DNA from: Peribacillus tepidiphilus
GTDB taxonomy: Bacteria; Bacillota; Bacilli; Bacillales; DSM-1321
NCBI RefSeq assembly: GCF_009466385.1
Contig: NZ_WIAQ01000004.1
Location: 62,001-126,000 of the forward strand
Reading direction: 5' to 3'
Length of the DNA stretch: 64,000 bases
The position numbers and the translations under genes are program-made. Below, piece after piece: positions 33,160 through 45,577 of the stretch. The notes under the pieces were generated by a model. It was not told where the DNA came from. It worked only from the letters and a program-made list of their open reading frames with translations, and ran no database searches. Every line of letters starts with the position of its first letter. Position 1 is the stretch's first letter.

Positions 33160-34240
33160 TTTTTTACTCCCTTCCCTTTTGCCGCTTCAATCAAGTCCAT
33201 AAACTGATCAAACAGCTCATTTGCATCCTCTGGTCCTGGTGAAGCTTCAGGATGATATTGAACAGTAAAAGCAGGATATTTTTTATGTTTTAACCCTTCA
33301 ACCGTACCATCATTTATTGCGATATGTGTAATTTCTAAATCCGTCTGCTTAACCGATCTTTTTTCAACAGTATAGCCATGATTTTGTGAGGTTAAAGCGA
33401 CTTTTCCTGTTTGCAAATCTTTTACAGGATGGTTAGAGCCTCTATGACCAAATTTTAAGCGCTCTGTGTTTGCTCCATTTGCTAAAGCAAATAGCTGATG
33501 CCCTAAACAAATTCCAAATAAAGGAACCTCCCCTTGAACTCCTCTGATCATCTCTATTGCATGCGGCACATCCTTCGGGTCACCAGGTCCGTTTGATAGC
33601 ATGATGCCGTCCGGACTTAAATTCAATATTTCTTCAGCTGTCACATGATACGGAACAACGACTACATCACAATCTCGTTTGTTCAGTTCCCGAAGAATCC
33701 CATGCTTCATTCCAAAATCTACTAATACAACTCTATATCCTCTTCCCGGACTCGGATAGGCTGTTTTCGTTGATACCCTTTTTACTTGATCATTTGGAAG
33801 GACCGTTGCTTTAAGTTGTTGCAAAATCTCTTCCACTGGTTTTTCCGTGCTACAAATGGCCCCTTTTAACGTTCCATACTTGCGAATAATGCGTGTCAAC
33901 TTTCTTGTATCGATTCCTAAAATTCCTGGAATTCCTTTCATCCTAAAATACTCATCTAACGTACACTCACTTCTCCAGTTTGAAGGGAAATCTGCAACTT
34001 CTTTCACAACAAATCCGTGAATAGCTGGAGTAATGGATTCAAAATCATCCCGGTTCATACCATAGTTTCCAATCAGAGGATACGTTAATGTGACGATTTG
34101 CCCACAATATGAAGGATCTGAAAGAATTTCCTGATATCCTGTCATTCCCGTGTTAAAAACGACCTCTCCTATTTTTTCAACATCTGCTCCAAATGCTTCA
34201 CCTATAAAAATTGTGCCATCTTCTAAAATCAGTTGTCTTT

Positions 34241-34244
<4 letters not shown>
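33138..34244 (-). CDS. carA: Carbamoyl-phosphate synthase small subunit (glutaminase)
   Basis: CarA hydrolyses glutamine and channels ammonia to CarB; it is called pyrAA in B. subtilis. The start [20 protein letters not shown] at 34244 follows GGGAGTG and gives 368 residues. The class I amidotransferase nucleophile is in [17 protein letters not shown] and the catalytic His/Glu pair in [13 protein letters not shown]. It overlaps the pyrC stop by 4 bp. Confidence 0.97.
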
Positions 34245-36547
<2,303 letters not shown>

Positions 36548-36680
36548 CCAAAAAAACACCCTAAACCATACTGTTTAGGGTGTTTTTGAAGAAGACAGCA
36601 TGACAAAGCTACCTATCTAAAAATAGGGCAAGCTGCTGTCTGATCAGTGACACCCTTTTAAGCCTCTCTGGACTTCAATT
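36548..36680 (-). promoter_or_regulatory. PyrR-responsive attenuator before pyrB
   Basis: On the minus strand the PyrR-binding loop AGTCCAGAGAGGCT (36674-36661) is followed by an antiterminator region (AAGACAGCA pairing with TGCTGTCTT) and a perfect terminator: AACACCCTAAAC (36584-36573) pairs with GTTTAGGGTGTT (36566-36555), then a T run. UMP-bound PyrR should favour termination. Confidence 0.93.
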
Positions 36681-36689
36681 AAAAGGTGA

Positions 36690-38018
36690 TTATGCTGAAC
36701 GATTCAATTCTTTTTCTTGTTCGAATAAATCTTTAACTACTTCTTTTCCAGGTAAAACTAAGTTTAATATAACGCCGACAATCGCTGCGAGTGCCATCCC
36801 AGAAAGGGACACTGCTTCAGAAAGTTTTACAAATGCACCGCCTACACCAATCACAAGAATAACGGAGGCAATAATAAGATTTCTATTTTTTCCAAAGTCT
36901 ACTTTATTATCAATTAACATTCTTAATCCGCTCGATGCGATAATACCGAAGAGAAGAATCGAGATACCTCCCATTACAGCAGAAGGGATGGATGAAATGA
37001 GTGCGGAAATTTTTCCGATAAAACCGAAGGAAATTGCGGTTACCGCTGCACCACCAATGACATAAACGCTAAATGCTCGAGTGATGGCGAGTACCCCAAT
37101 GTTTTCACCGTAAGAAGTTAACGGCGGTCCTCCGATGAAAGAGCCAATTACAATTCCAGCGCCGTCTCCTAAGATGGATCGGTGTAAGCCTGGTTTTTGA
37201 ATAAAATTTCTTCCTACAACTTTACTTAATACTAGTTGATGTCCGATATGTTCTGCTAAGGTCACAATAGCTACAGGAACCATGACTAACCCAACTTCCC
37301 AAGAGATGATCGGTTCATATGTTACATAAGGGATTAAAAATTCTGGCATTTGAAACCATGCTGCTTCTTTTACTCCACTTAAGTCGACAATACCAACGGC
37401 TAATCCCGTGCAATATCCAGCCATGATTCCGATTAAAATTGGAATCAGCTTCATGAAGCCTTTCATAAAGATCGAACACACAATCGTTACTCCAAGTGTA
37501 ATAAGAGCTACCATAAAGTGAGTGGAGCTATATACAAGCTGATCGGCAGGTGCTCCTGGATTTTCATACATGGCCATATTCACTGCTGTTCCTGCCAATC
37601 CTAATCCGATAACAATGATAACTGGACCTACTACAACTGGAGGTAATAAATTCATTAGCCATCTTAAGCCGACTTTCTTAATCAAGAGGGCTACCACGCC
37701 ATATACTAACCCAGCTAAGAAGCAACCAAACATAGCGGCTTCAGGTCCGCCTAATGCTTTTGCCGCGATAATCGGAGCAATGAAGGCGAATGATGACCCA
37801 AGATACGCAGGAATCTGCCCTTTTGTTATTAGCAGGTATGTAAGAGTTCCCAAACCGCTTGAAACAAGAGCAACTCCAGGACTTAGACCTACAAGAAATG
37901 GTACGAGCACTGTTGCCCCAAACATGGCAAATAAATGCTGTAGACTCAACGTAATCCACTGTGATACTTTCGGTACTTCTTCGACATCCAGAACGATCTC
38001 TCTTTTTTCTTGTTCCAT
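36690..38018 (-). CDS. pyrP: Uracil permease
   Basis: PyrP is a proton-linked uracil importer of the NCS2 (nucleobase:cation symporter) family in the cytoplasmic membrane. It has 442 residues with about 14 hydrophobic segments. Family motifs seen are QHLFAMFGATVLVP near residue 27, ATVTLAEHIGHQL-like VTLAEHIGHQLVLSKVVGRN near 253, and ILGDGAGIVIGSFIGGPPLTSYGENIGVLAITR near 285. It is the second gene of the operon, with attenuators on both sides. Confidence 0.96.
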   Translation of the reverse strand: MEQEKREIVLDVEEVPKVSQWITLSLQHLFAMFGATVLVPFLVGLSPGVALVSSGLGTLTYLLITKGQIPAYLGSSFAFIAPIIAAKALGGPEAAMFGCFLAGLVYGVVALLIKKVGLRWLMNLLPPVVVGPVIIVIGLGLAGTAVNMAMYENPGAPADQLVYSSTHFMVALITLGVTIVCSIFMKGFMKLIPILIGIMAGYCTGLAVGIVDLSGVKEAAWFQMPEFLIPYVTYEPIISWEVGLVMVPVAIVTLAEHIGHQLVLSKVVGRNFIQKPGLHRSILGDGAGIVIGSFIGGPPLTSYGENIGVLAITRAFSVYVIGGAAVTAISFGFIGKISALISSIPSAVMGGISILLFGIIASSGLRMLIDNKVDFGKNRNLIIASVILVIGVGGAFVKLSEAVSLSGMALAAIVGVILNLVLPGKEVVKDLFEQEKELNRSA

Positions 38019-38042
38019 AACTTAATTCCTCCCATTCTCTAA

Positions 38043-38165
38043 TAAAAAAGCCCTCGACACATGCGAGGGCACAAAGAGGTGAAGCTATGGTTTCATTTCA
38101 ACCATAACCTTCCCATAAAGAGCTCACTGGCTCTTCCCCCTTTGTTAGCCTCACAGGACTACTTT
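38043..38165 (-). promoter_or_regulatory. PyrR-responsive attenuator between pyrR and pyrP
   Basis: On the minus strand the PyrR-binding loop AGTCCTGTGAGGCT (38160-38147) is followed by an antiterminator region and the terminator GCCCTCG (38070-38064) / CGAGGGC (38056-38050) with a T6 run. Confidence 0.93.
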
Positions 38166-38175
38166 TAAAAAGGGC

Positions 38176-38730
<555 letters not shown>

Positions 38731-38784
38731 TCACCCTTTCTCTTTTTCTCTCTTATTGGTGGAAACGGTGGAATTCATTATAAA

Positions 38785-38893
38785 CAAAAAATCCTCTTAC
38801 CGTATGGCAAGAGGATACAATAATACAGTTTTTATACACACTCTATAAGCGTGGGTATACTAACATCCGTTTCCTTCTCAGCCTCACGGGACT
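38785..38893 (-). promoter_or_regulatory. PyrR-responsive attenuator in the pyr leader
   Basis: On the minus strand the PyrR-binding loop AGTCCCGTGAGGCT (38893-38880) is followed by the terminator ATCCTCTT (38816-38809) / AAGAGGAT (38798-38791) and a T6 run. This is the first of three attenuators. Confidence 0.93.
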
Positions 38894-38922
38894 GTGTTAA
38901 AGGTTCCTATTCAACTAAACTA

Positions 38923-38951
38923 ATCTTACCTACATTTCATTTTTATGTCAA
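38923..38951 (-). promoter_or_regulatory. SigA promoter of the pyr operon, overlapping the rluD stop
   Basis: On the minus strand TTGACA (38951-38946), a 17-bp spacer and TAAGAT (38928-38923) form a strong promoter. The -35 hexamer includes the rluD TGA stop (38950-38948). Transcription should start near 38916, about 25 nt before the first PyrR loop. Confidence 0.85.
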
Positions 38952-39862
38952 CGATTATTTCGAAGTTTGTCGAGAATGTTTTCAAACTCTTCAGGAAGAG
39001 GAGCCTCAAACTCTAAATACTCCTTTGTTCTTGGATGTACAAAGCCTAAAATACCTGCATGCAAAGCTTGTCCGTTTATGTCCAGTGTTTTTCTAGGTCC
39101 GTATTTTGGATCTCCTGCAAGTGGATAACCAATATATTTCATATGAACCCTAATCTGATGGGTTCTACCTGTTTCTAGCTGACACTCAATAAATGTAAAA
39201 TGATCAAATCGCTCTAATACACGAAAATGCGTGACAGCATGCTTGGAGTTTTCTTCTGTAACAGCCATGCTTTGTCTGTCTTTTTTATCACGGCCAATCG
39301 GAGCATCGATCGTTCCATAATCATGTGGAATCACTCCATGAACAATCGCTTTGTATTTGCGCTTTACTGTTTTATCAACCAACTGCTGAACAAGGCTTTC
39401 GTGGGCTAGATCATTTTTCGCCACCATAAGTAATCCGGAAGTATCTTTATCGATTCTGTGTACAATACCTGGTCTCATAACACCATTAATGCCGGATAAA
39501 TCTTTGCAATGAGCCAATAATCCATTTACGAGCGTCCCTGTAGTATGACCCGGAGCTGGATGGACAACCATCCCTTTTGGTTTATTCACTACTAAAACAT
39601 CACTGTCTTCATAGTAAATATCTAAATCCATTTCTTCAGGTAATACATCGAGCTCTTCTGGCTCGGGAATCTGTATTTCAATTACATCCCCTACTGAACA
39701 TTTATAATTGGTTTTTACTGTTTGTCCGTTCACACGTACATGGCCATCTTTCATCCATTGCTGGATTTGCGTTCGCGACCATTCCTCATTAACCGTAGAT
39801 AACAATTTATCCAATCTGCCTCCTGCCTGATGCTCATCAATGGTGTATTGCAGTTTATCCAT
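38948..39862 (-). CDS. rluD: RluD-family 23S rRNA pseudouridine synthase (YlyB)
   Basis: This enzyme makes pseudouridines in 23S rRNA. An N-terminal S4 RNA-binding domain ([34 protein letters not shown]) is followed by the catalytic motif [18 protein letters not shown] near residue 138. Length is 304. Substrate uridines are inferred from the family. It overlaps the lspA stop by 8 bp and its stop codon is shared with the pyr -35 box. Confidence 0.93.
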   Translation of the reverse strand: MDKLQYTIDEHQAGGRLDKLLSTVNEEWSRTQIQQWMKDGHVRVNGQTVKTNYKCSVGDVIEIQIPEPEELDVLPEEMDLDIYYEDSDVLVVNKPKGMVVHPAPGHTTGTLVNGLLAHCKDLSGINGVMRPGIVHRIDKDTSGLLMVAKNDLAHESLVQQLVDKTVKRKYKAIVHGVIPHDYGTIDAPIGRDKKDRQSMAVTEENSKHAVTHFRVLERFDHFTFIECQLETGRTHQIRVHMKYIGYPLAGDPKYGPRKTLDINGQALHAGILGFVHPRTKEYLEFEAPLPEEFENILDKLRNNR

Positions 39863-40325
39863 TTCTTTTCTCCTTCAACAATTTTTCCTCAAAGAACATG
39901 TAAATCATAAGCATCGCCACTCCGATGCATAATGCAGAATCAGCTACGTTAAAAACGGGAAAATTATACCCGAAAGGATAAGTATTGACAAAGTCCACAA
40001 CTTCTTTACGGAAAAGTCGATCAATAAAATTCCCGATAGCTCCTCCCAGCATCATTCCGAGGGACACACCTAGTACATAATGATTTCTTCCCATTTTTTG
40101 TATGTAATAGACAAGTCCAATAATCACGATGACTGTGATAATGTAGAAGAACCACATTTGTCCTTGGAGGATCCCCCAAGCAGCCCCTTTATTTCTGTGA
40201 GAGGTAATATATAAAAAGTTTTCAATAACCTCAATACTTTCTCCAAGTTCCATCCTTTTCACAATCAACCATTTTGTCAATTGATCCAAGGCAATGACAA
40301 ATAAGGCAATCAAATAATAAATCAC
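39855..40325 (-). CDS. lspA: Lipoprotein signal peptidase (SPase II)
   Basis: LspA cleaves the signal peptide of lipid-modified prolipoproteins in the membrane. It has 156 residues, four hydrophobic helices and the two catalytic aspartates in [20 protein letters not shown] and [11 protein letters not shown]. The start codon is GTG at 40325, preceded by GGGGGT. Normally ileS-ylyA-lspA are neighbours; here repeats and an IS remnant lie in between. Confidence 0.96.
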   Translation of the reverse strand: MIYYLIALFVIALDQLTKWLIVKRMELGESIEVIENFLYITSHRNKGAAWGILQGQMWFFYIITVIVIIGLVYYIQKMGRNHYVLGVSLGMMLGGAIGNFIDRLFRKEVVDFVNTYPFGYNFPVFNVADSALCIGVAMLMIYMFFEEKLLKEKRNG

Positions 40326-40477
40326 AAGGCTACCCCCAACTCTTTTTCAGTTCTTTCCCTATGCATTGTAGCATAAGGTGAATTTTAAAAACAATGAAGT
40401 CCTTGCGAAATGCTAGAGAATTCTAATTCAGATCATTAATTTTGACTCTTTTTGCATAGATTGTTGTTATTAGACTA

Positions 40478-40720
40478 TAAAGTTTGCCCGTTGATTGCAG
40501 CGAGAGGCACTTGCTTTCCGCGGGGAGGGATGTCACTCCTCGGCGTTGCCGCCTGTGGGGTCTCCCACTTCCCTCTTTTTCCCGCAGGACATTGAATAAG
40601 CTTCTTCGAACAAACACCGCACGAAGGAAATGCGAATGCATTTTCGAGGAGTCAAGTACCCTCCGCTGCAATCAACTTAGATCGTATTTTTAAATTACAC
40701 TAAAAAAGCAACAAACTTTA
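40478..40720. repeat. Long palindromic intergenic element, copy A (with 61-bp insert)
   Basis: The element is bounded by TAAAGTTTG (40478-40486) and CAAACTTTA (40712-40720). Inside are GTTGATT (40490-40496) and AATCAAC (40670-40676), then long GC-rich imperfect arms around GGCACTTGCTTTCCGCGGGG and CCCGCAG. It is nearly identical to copy B apart from 61 bp at 40588-40648, placed between CCCGCAG and GAGTCAAG. The type resembles repeats common in Bacillus intergenic regions. Frames within it do not look like genes. Confidence 0.85.
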
Positions 40721-40762
40721 CGAAAACAGACTTAATTTTTAACAATATAAAAGGTATTGTCT

Positions 40763-40787
40763 AGAAAGTCAGTTTTCCTGACTTTCT
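40763..40787. terminator. Perfect hairpin between the two palindromic elements
   Basis: AGAAAGTCAG (40763-40772) pairs with CTGACTTTCT (40778-40787) around a 5-nt loop. On the plus strand GGAGTCTCTTTTTTA follows, terminator-like but with a late T run; on the minus strand there is no T run. Confidence 0.5.
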
Positions 40788-40856
40788 GGAGTCTCTTTTT
40801 TATCATTATATTTAAAAAATAAAGTTCTTTTCACATAGAATGATGTTTTTAGACTA

Positions 40857-41040
40857 TAAAGTTTGCCCGTTGATTTCCGCTCCAGGCACTTGCTTTCCGC
40901 GGGGAGGGATGGGAGCCTCCTCGGCGTTGCCGCCTGTGGGGTCTCCCACTTCCCTCTTTTTCCCGCAGGAGTCAAGTACCTTCCGCTACAATCAACTCAG
41001 ATCGTATCGTTAAATTACACTAAAAAAGTAACAAACTTTA
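40857..41040. repeat. Long palindromic intergenic element, copy B
   Basis: This copy has the same outer (TAAAGTTTG/CAAACTTTA) and inner (GTTGATT 40869-40875 / AATCAAC 40990-40996) inverted repeats as copy A, in the same orientation 379 bp further on, without the 61-bp insert. Homology between the copies continues about 25-30 bp past the left boundary. The transcript or single strand could fold into one long rod with a GC-rich tip. Confidence 0.85.
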
Positions 41041-41058
41041 CGAAAACACCCAAAAATA

Positions 41059-41128
41059 AAAAAAAATCGTCCTTTCTAGTAAAATGTAAGTGACCAAACC
41101 AACATTCTAAGAAAGGACGATTTTTTTT
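41059..41128. terminator. 19-bp perfect hairpin at the left part of the IS remnant
   Basis: A perfect 19-bp stem, 41059-41077 with 41110-41128, has the core ATCGTCCTTTCT / AGAAAGGACGAT and T8 runs on both strands, around a 32-nt loop. Such a structure before a transposase gene usually blocks read-through from flanking promoters; that is inference here. Confidence 0.75.
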
Positions 41129-41857
41129 GTGCAATCCGAAGATTACTACTGAAAATTATAACACGCAAATGACCCTTCTTCCAGAGACAGAGGAATAAAA
41201 GACTCCAAAAAGACAATTAGCCCCTACTTTTAAACCATATGATAACCGTCAAATTCAAGTTATTTTTGATATTGAAGCACTCATACCAGAACATCATGTT
41301 GCACTTGTGGTGAATGAAATGGTTGAAGCTGTGCCAAATGAGCAATTGTTTTCTCATTATAAAGGTGGTGGCAGAAGTTCCTTTCAACCCAAAATGATGC
41401 TTAAAATCATTCTATTTGGTTATTCCCAAAAGGTTTATTCCTGCCGGGGAATCGAAAAGTTGATAAGAGAAAATATCCCAGCCATGTGGTTAGCTGCGAT
41501 GCAACAACCCGATTTCCGCACGATTAATGAGTTCCGTGGAGAACGGATGAAAGTCTTGATGGATGAATTATTTGAAGTCATGATTCTGAAATTGATTGAC
41601 GAAAAATACATCACGATGGAAAACTACTTTTTGGATGGCACCAAGATTGAAGCCAATGCCAATAAGTATTCTTTCGTATGCAAAAAATCAAGAAAGGTTA
41701 CGTTTAAAAAATACCAAAATAAAAAGAATCAGTTTGGTTATAGTAGCAGGCATCCGTCAGCTACTTTCAAAGAAAAATCCAAATAACACAAAAGCAAGTG
41801 GAGAAAAACGGATCGTTTTTCTCCACTTGCTTCATTTTAGGGACTTTTTAGACAACC
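41129..41857 (+). pseudogene. Decayed IS1182-like transposase gene
   Basis: The frame translates a transposase N-terminal (DUF772-like) domain: PTFKPYDNRQIQVIFDIEAL, IPEHHVALVVNEMVEAVPNE, QPKMMLKIILFGYSQKVYSC and NYFLDGTKIEANANKYSF. It is broken by a 1-base frameshift near 41145-41150 (after GTGCAATCCGAAGATTACTA), an in-frame TAA at 41196-41198, and a large internal deletion after about 41690. A shifted-frame C-terminal scrap (NPNNTKASGEKRIVFLHLL, then RDFLDNPL) remains. The catalytic core is missing, so it cannot move by itself. It lies on the plus strand, convergent to ileS. Confidence 0.85.
41794..41830. terminator. 17-bp perfect hairpin at the right end of the IS remnant / after ileS
   Basis: GCAAGTGGAGAAAAACG (41794-41810) pairs perfectly with its complement at 41814-41830 around a 3-nt loop. 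On the minus strand TTTTGTGTT follows, so it can end ileS transcription; on the plus strand TTCATTTT follows. The probable IS terminus GGGACTTTTTAGACAACC lies just beyond, at 41840-41857. Confidence 0.75.
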
Positions 41858-41872
41858 CCCTAATAAATCATA

Positions 41873-44641
41873 TTAGATTGCGTAATGCTCACTTACAACG
41901 TTTGCACAACGTGGGCAAAGTGTTGGATGATTTTCATCCTCTCCAACCTTTGTGGAAACGTTCCAGCAGCGCTCACATACCTCGCCTTCTGCTTTTGTAA
42001 CCACAATCGCAGCATGCTCTAGTTTAAGGGCATTTTCAGGAGCCTCTTCCATATTTCCAGCTACTTCAAAAGCAGACACAATGAAAAGCTGCTCCATATT
42101 TTCATGGATCTTGCTTAGCAATTCTTTCGTAGAATCCTTAACATAAAGAGTCACTTTTGCATTAAGTGATTTACCAATTACTTTTTCATTGCGCGCTTCT
42201 TCAAGAGCCTTTAGAACATCGTCACGAAGCTTCATAAACGCATTCCATTTCTCCTCTAGCTCATTCGCATTCTTCAGCTCTTGATATTCAGGCATGTCTG
42301 TTAACTGTACACTAGGTTCCTTCACATTCGGAATATAAGACCATACCTCGTCAGCTGTGTGAGAAAGGATTGGAGATAACAATTTAGTTAGTGCAAGCAA
42401 TGATTCGTACAGAACTGTCTGGATTGCTCTTCTTTCTTTGCTGTCAGGAGCTTCACAATAAAGAATATCTTTCGCATAATCCAGGTAGAATGCACTTAGG
42501 TCGAGTGTACAGAAATTGTTAATTTGATGGTAAATGTTTGCATACTCATAATTTTCATATGCGTTTCTAACATTTTTGATAAGCTTATTGAGTTTAACAA
42601 GCATATATTGGTCAACTTCACGTAAATCCTCATAAGCAACCTTATTTGTCTCAGGATCGAAACCATCCAGCGTTCCGAGTAAGAATCGGAATGTATTTCT
42701 AATTTTACGGTATACTTCAGCAACCTGCTTTAAAATGGCATCCGATACACGAACGTCTGATTGGTAATCTACTGAGGCAACCCATAGACGTAAAATATCT
42801 GCGCCCAACTGATCCATAACTTTAGCAGGTACCACGACGTTTCCTAATGATTTACTCATTTTTCTGCCTTCGCCATCTAAGGCAAAACCATGACTCAATA
42901 CACCTTTATATGGTGCTTTTCCTGTTACTGCAACGGCTGTTGATAAGGAAGAGTTGAACCAGCCACGGTATTGGTCGGAACCTTCAAGATAAAGGTCAGC
43001 CGGACGCTGTAAGTCGTCACGTTCCTCTAATACAGCTTGGTGTGAAGAACCTGAATCAAACCAAACGTCCATGATATCCGTTTCTTTCGTGAAGATTCCG
43101 TTCGGACTGCCAGGATGTGTGAAGCCTTCCGGTAGAAGATCTTTTGCTTCACGCTCAAACCAAACGTTAGAGCCGTACTGTCTGAATAAATTGGATACAT
43201 GTTCAATGGTTTCATCTGTGATAATTGGCTCACCATTTTCAGCATAAAATACTGGAATTGGAACACCCCAAGCACGCTGACGGGAAATACACCAGTCTCC
43301 ACGGTCACGCACCATGTTGAAGAGACGTGTTTCACCCCAAGCAGGAACCCATTTCGTTTCTTCAATTGCTTTTAAAAGGTCTTGACGGAAATCCTTGATG
43401 GATGCAAACCATTGAGCCGTTGCACGGAAGATGGTTGGCTTTTTCGTTCTCCAGTCATGCGGATAGGAATGTGTAATAAAACTCAATTTTAATAAAGCGC
43501 CTACTTCCTTAAGCTTTTCAGTAATTGGCTTATTCGCATCATCGTAAAATAATCCTTCAAATCCAGGTGCTTCGTCTGTCATATAGCCTTTAGCATCAAC
43601 TGGACAAAGGACGCCAAGATTATATTTTTGACCGACAATAAAATCATCTTCACCATGTCCAGGAGCAGTATGAACACAGCCAGTACCAGCATCTGTCGTT
43701 ACATGATCGCCAAGAACAACAAGAGAATCACGATCGTAGAACGGATGCTTGGCAACCACTCTTTCAAGCTCAACTCCTTTTACAGTCTTAACGACTTTCA
43801 CTTCTTCCCAGCCAACTTCTTTTGAAACAGCCTCTAGCAACTCTTTTGCTACTACATATTTTTTGTCGTTCGTTTCAACAACAACATATTCTAAATCTGG
43901 GTGTACAGCGATTCCAAGGTTTGCCGGAATGGTCCAAGGAGTTGTCGTCCAGATTACAATTTGCGTTCCTTCATCTAGAACACCTTTACCATTCGTCACT
44001 TCAAATCCGACATAAATGGAAGCCGAACGTTTATCATAATATTCAATTTCAGCTTCTGCCAAAGCAGATTCACTCGATGGAGACCAATATACTGGTTTAA
44101 GCCCCTTGTAAATATATCCTTTTTTCGCCATTTCCCCAAATACTTTAATTTGTTGGGCTTCGTATTCAGGCTTCAAAGTGATATATGGGTTTTCCCAGTC
44201 TCCACGAACACCAAGACGCTTAAATTGGGCACGTTGATTTTCGATTTGCTGGTAAGCATACTCCTCACAAAGCTTACGGAATTCAGCAACGCTCATTTCC
44301 TTACGGTTAACACCCTTGTTTTTTGTTAGAGCCGTTTCAATTGGAAGTCCGTGTGTATCCCAGCCTGGAACATAAGGAGCGTTAAATCCACTCATGGATT
44401 TATAGCGGACGATGAAATCCTTCAAAATCTTATTAAGAGCATGACCCATGTGAATGTCACCATTTGCATATGGAGGACCATCATGAAGAACAAACATTGG
44501 ACGATCCTTTGTTCTTTCCTGAACCATTTTGTAAATATTCATTTCTTCCCATTTTTGCTGTATTTCAGGTTCTCTTTTAGGCAGATTTCCTCGCATCGGA
44601 AACTCTGTTTTAGGCATTAATAACGTATCTTTATAATCCAT
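41873..44641 (-). CDS. ileS: Isoleucyl-tRNA synthetase
   Basis: IleS charges tRNA-Ile and edits mischarged valine. The start [18 protein letters not shown] at 44641 follows GGAAGG and gives 922 residues; a TTG two codons earlier is less likely. Class I motifs are [16 protein letters not shown] near residue 53 and [10 protein letters not shown] near 595; the CP1 editing domain lies between. The C-terminal zinc site is CERCWNV and CPRCANV. A T-box leader controls it. It ends directly next to the IS remnant. Confidence 0.98.
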   Translation of the reverse strand: MDYKDTLLMPKTEFPMRGNLPKREPEIQQKWEEMNIYKMVQERTKDRPMFVLHDGPPYANGDIHMGHALNKILKDFIVRYKSMSGFNAPYVPGWDTHGLPIETALTKNKGVNRKEMSVAEFRKLCEEYAYQQIENQRAQFKRLGVRGDWENPYITLKPEYEAQQIKVFGEMAKKGYIYKGLKPVYWSPSSESALAEAEIEYYDKRSASIYVGFEVTNGKGVLDEGTQIVIWTTTPWTIPANLGIAVHPDLEYVVVETNDKKYVVAKELLEAVSKEVGWEEVKVVKTVKGVELERVVAKHPFYDRDSLVVLGDHVTTDAGTGCVHTAPGHGEDDFIVGQKYNLGVLCPVDAKGYMTDEAPGFEGLFYDDANKPITEKLKEVGALLKLSFITHSYPHDWRTKKPTIFRATAQWFASIKDFRQDLLKAIEETKWVPAWGETRLFNMVRDRGDWCISRQRAWGVPIPVFYAENGEPIITDETIEHVSNLFRQYGSNVWFEREAKDLLPEGFTHPGSPNGIFTKETDIMDVWFDSGSSHQAVLEERDDLQRPADLYLEGSDQYRGWFNSSLSTAVAVTGKAPYKGVLSHGFALDGEGRKMSKSLGNVVVPAKVMDQLGADILRLWVASVDYQSDVRVSDAILKQVAEVYRKIRNTFRFLLGTLDGFDPETNKVAYEDLREVDQYMLVKLNKLIKNVRNAYENYEYANIYHQINNFCTLDLSAFYLDYAKDILYCEAPDSKERRAIQTVLYESLLALTKLLSPILSHTADEVWSYIPNVKEPSVQLTDMPEYQELKNANELEEKWNAFMKLRDDVLKALEEARNEKVIGKSLNAKVTLYVKDSTKELLSKIHENMEQLFIVSAFEVAGNMEEAPENALKLEHAAIVVTKAEGEVCERCWNVSTKVGEDENHPTLCPRCANVVSEHYAI

Positions 44642-44673
44642 TTTCAAGCCTTCCTACCTTTCTTTATTAACAT

Positions 44674-44925
44674 AAAAGCCTCCTCATCCCAATAAGGGAC
44701 GAGAAGGCTTATTCCCGCGGTACCACCCTAATAGATTTTTCATGTATTGAAAAATCCACTTTCAGCATTCTTAACGCGAATGACACGTCCCACTTAATGA
44801 ATCCTAAGATTGTTCAGCAGGAAACTCTGGGGTGATCTTCCGTTACTTTGCTTATATCGGGCTTCCACCCTCCCCGACTCGCTTCATAAGTCTATAAGTA
44901 ACGTACTGTCCCCTTCATCGTTCAA
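44674..44925 (-). promoter_or_regulatory. Ile-specific T-box riboswitch upstream of ileS
   Basis: On the minus strand the invariant T-box AGGGTGGTACCGCGGG is at 44729-44714, followed by the terminator pair AAGCCTTCTCGTCCC and GGGATGAGGAGGCTTTT (to 44674). A long stem I region precedes it; the likely specifier codon is ATC (44836-44834, Ile) in GGAAGATCACC. Uncharged tRNA-Ile should prevent termination. The leader fills most of the divIVA-ileS gap. Confidence 0.93.
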
Positions 44926-44948
44926 TAGGTATGATATATCTTTTTGAA

Positions 44949-44978
44949 ATTATATGCGAAAAGTACTTGAAGAGTCAA
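44949..44978 (-). promoter_or_regulatory. SigA promoter of ileS
   Basis: On the minus strand TTGACT (44978-44973), an 18-bp spacer and a perfect TATAAT (44954-44949) lie just after the divIVA stop and about 20 bp before the T-box leader. Confidence 0.8.
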
Positions 44979-44983
44979 GACTC

Positions 44984-45490
44984 CTATTTATTTTCTTCAT
45001 CTAGCTGAAGTTCTGTGGCATCTACTTCAAATTCCATCAAATGATCCCAATCATCATTTTTTAATAAATCAAGCTGAGCTTCTATTAACATTTTAAAACG
45101 AGTACGGAAAACTTTTGACTGCTTTTTCAACTCTTCAATTTCAAGTGCAATTTTTCTTGCTTTAGATAGAGCTTCATTGACTATACGATCAGCATTCTTT
45201 TCAGCTTCTTTAATAATTAGTTTTGCTTCCTTTTGTGCATTACGTTTAACCTCTTCTGCAGCTTCCTGAGCAACAATAATGGATTTATTCAATGTCTCTT
45301 CAATATTCGTGAAATGTCCGAGTCTTTCATGGACATCATTCAGCTTCTCTTCAAGCTCCTTCTTTTCACGAAGGATTAGCTCGTAATCCTTAATAATCTG
45401 ATCTAAAAACTCATTTACTTCATCTTCATCATAGCCGCGGAATCCTTTTGAAAATTCCTTATTATGTATATCCAGCGGAGTTAATGGCAT
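44984..45490 (-). CDS. divIVA: Cell polarity and division-site protein DivIVA
   Basis: DivIVA assembles at negatively curved membrane, recruits MinJ/MinCD at vegetative poles and helps anchor chromosomes at sporulation. The 168 residues begin with the membrane-binding motif MPLTPLDIHNKEFSKGFRGY. Coiled coils follow (about 30-65 and 70-150, with a KRNAQKEAKLIIKEAEKNAD stretch) and an acidic tail. It is downstream of ylmH, in the conserved sepF-ylmG-ylmH-divIVA cluster. Confidence 0.97.
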   Translation of the reverse strand: MPLTPLDIHNKEFSKGFRGYDEDEVNEFLDQIIKDYELILREKKELEEKLNDVHERLGHFTNIEETLNKSIIVAQEAAEEVKRNAQKEAKLIIKEAEKNADRIVNEALSKARKIALEIEELKKQSKVFRTRFKMLIEAQLDLLKNDDWDHLMEFEVDATELQLDEENK

Positions 45491-45577
45491 AACGGCACCT
45501 CCAAACGAGATTCAACTTACTCTATTGTATTATACTACGTTTCGACAGGAATTTTGTAAATCCTGCAAATTCTTCAA

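Noticed and set aside
40423-41093. Several 68-82 codon open frames on both strands
   Set aside because: They lie inside the palindromic repeats, appear in matching form in both copies, lack ribosome sites and encode repeat-derived low-complexity peptides.
41596-42000. 134-codon plus-strand frame overlapping ileS
   Set aside because: Its first part is a shifted reading of the broken transposase and its last part is antisense to ileS; only about 30 residues near 41770-41857 look like a transposase C-terminus.
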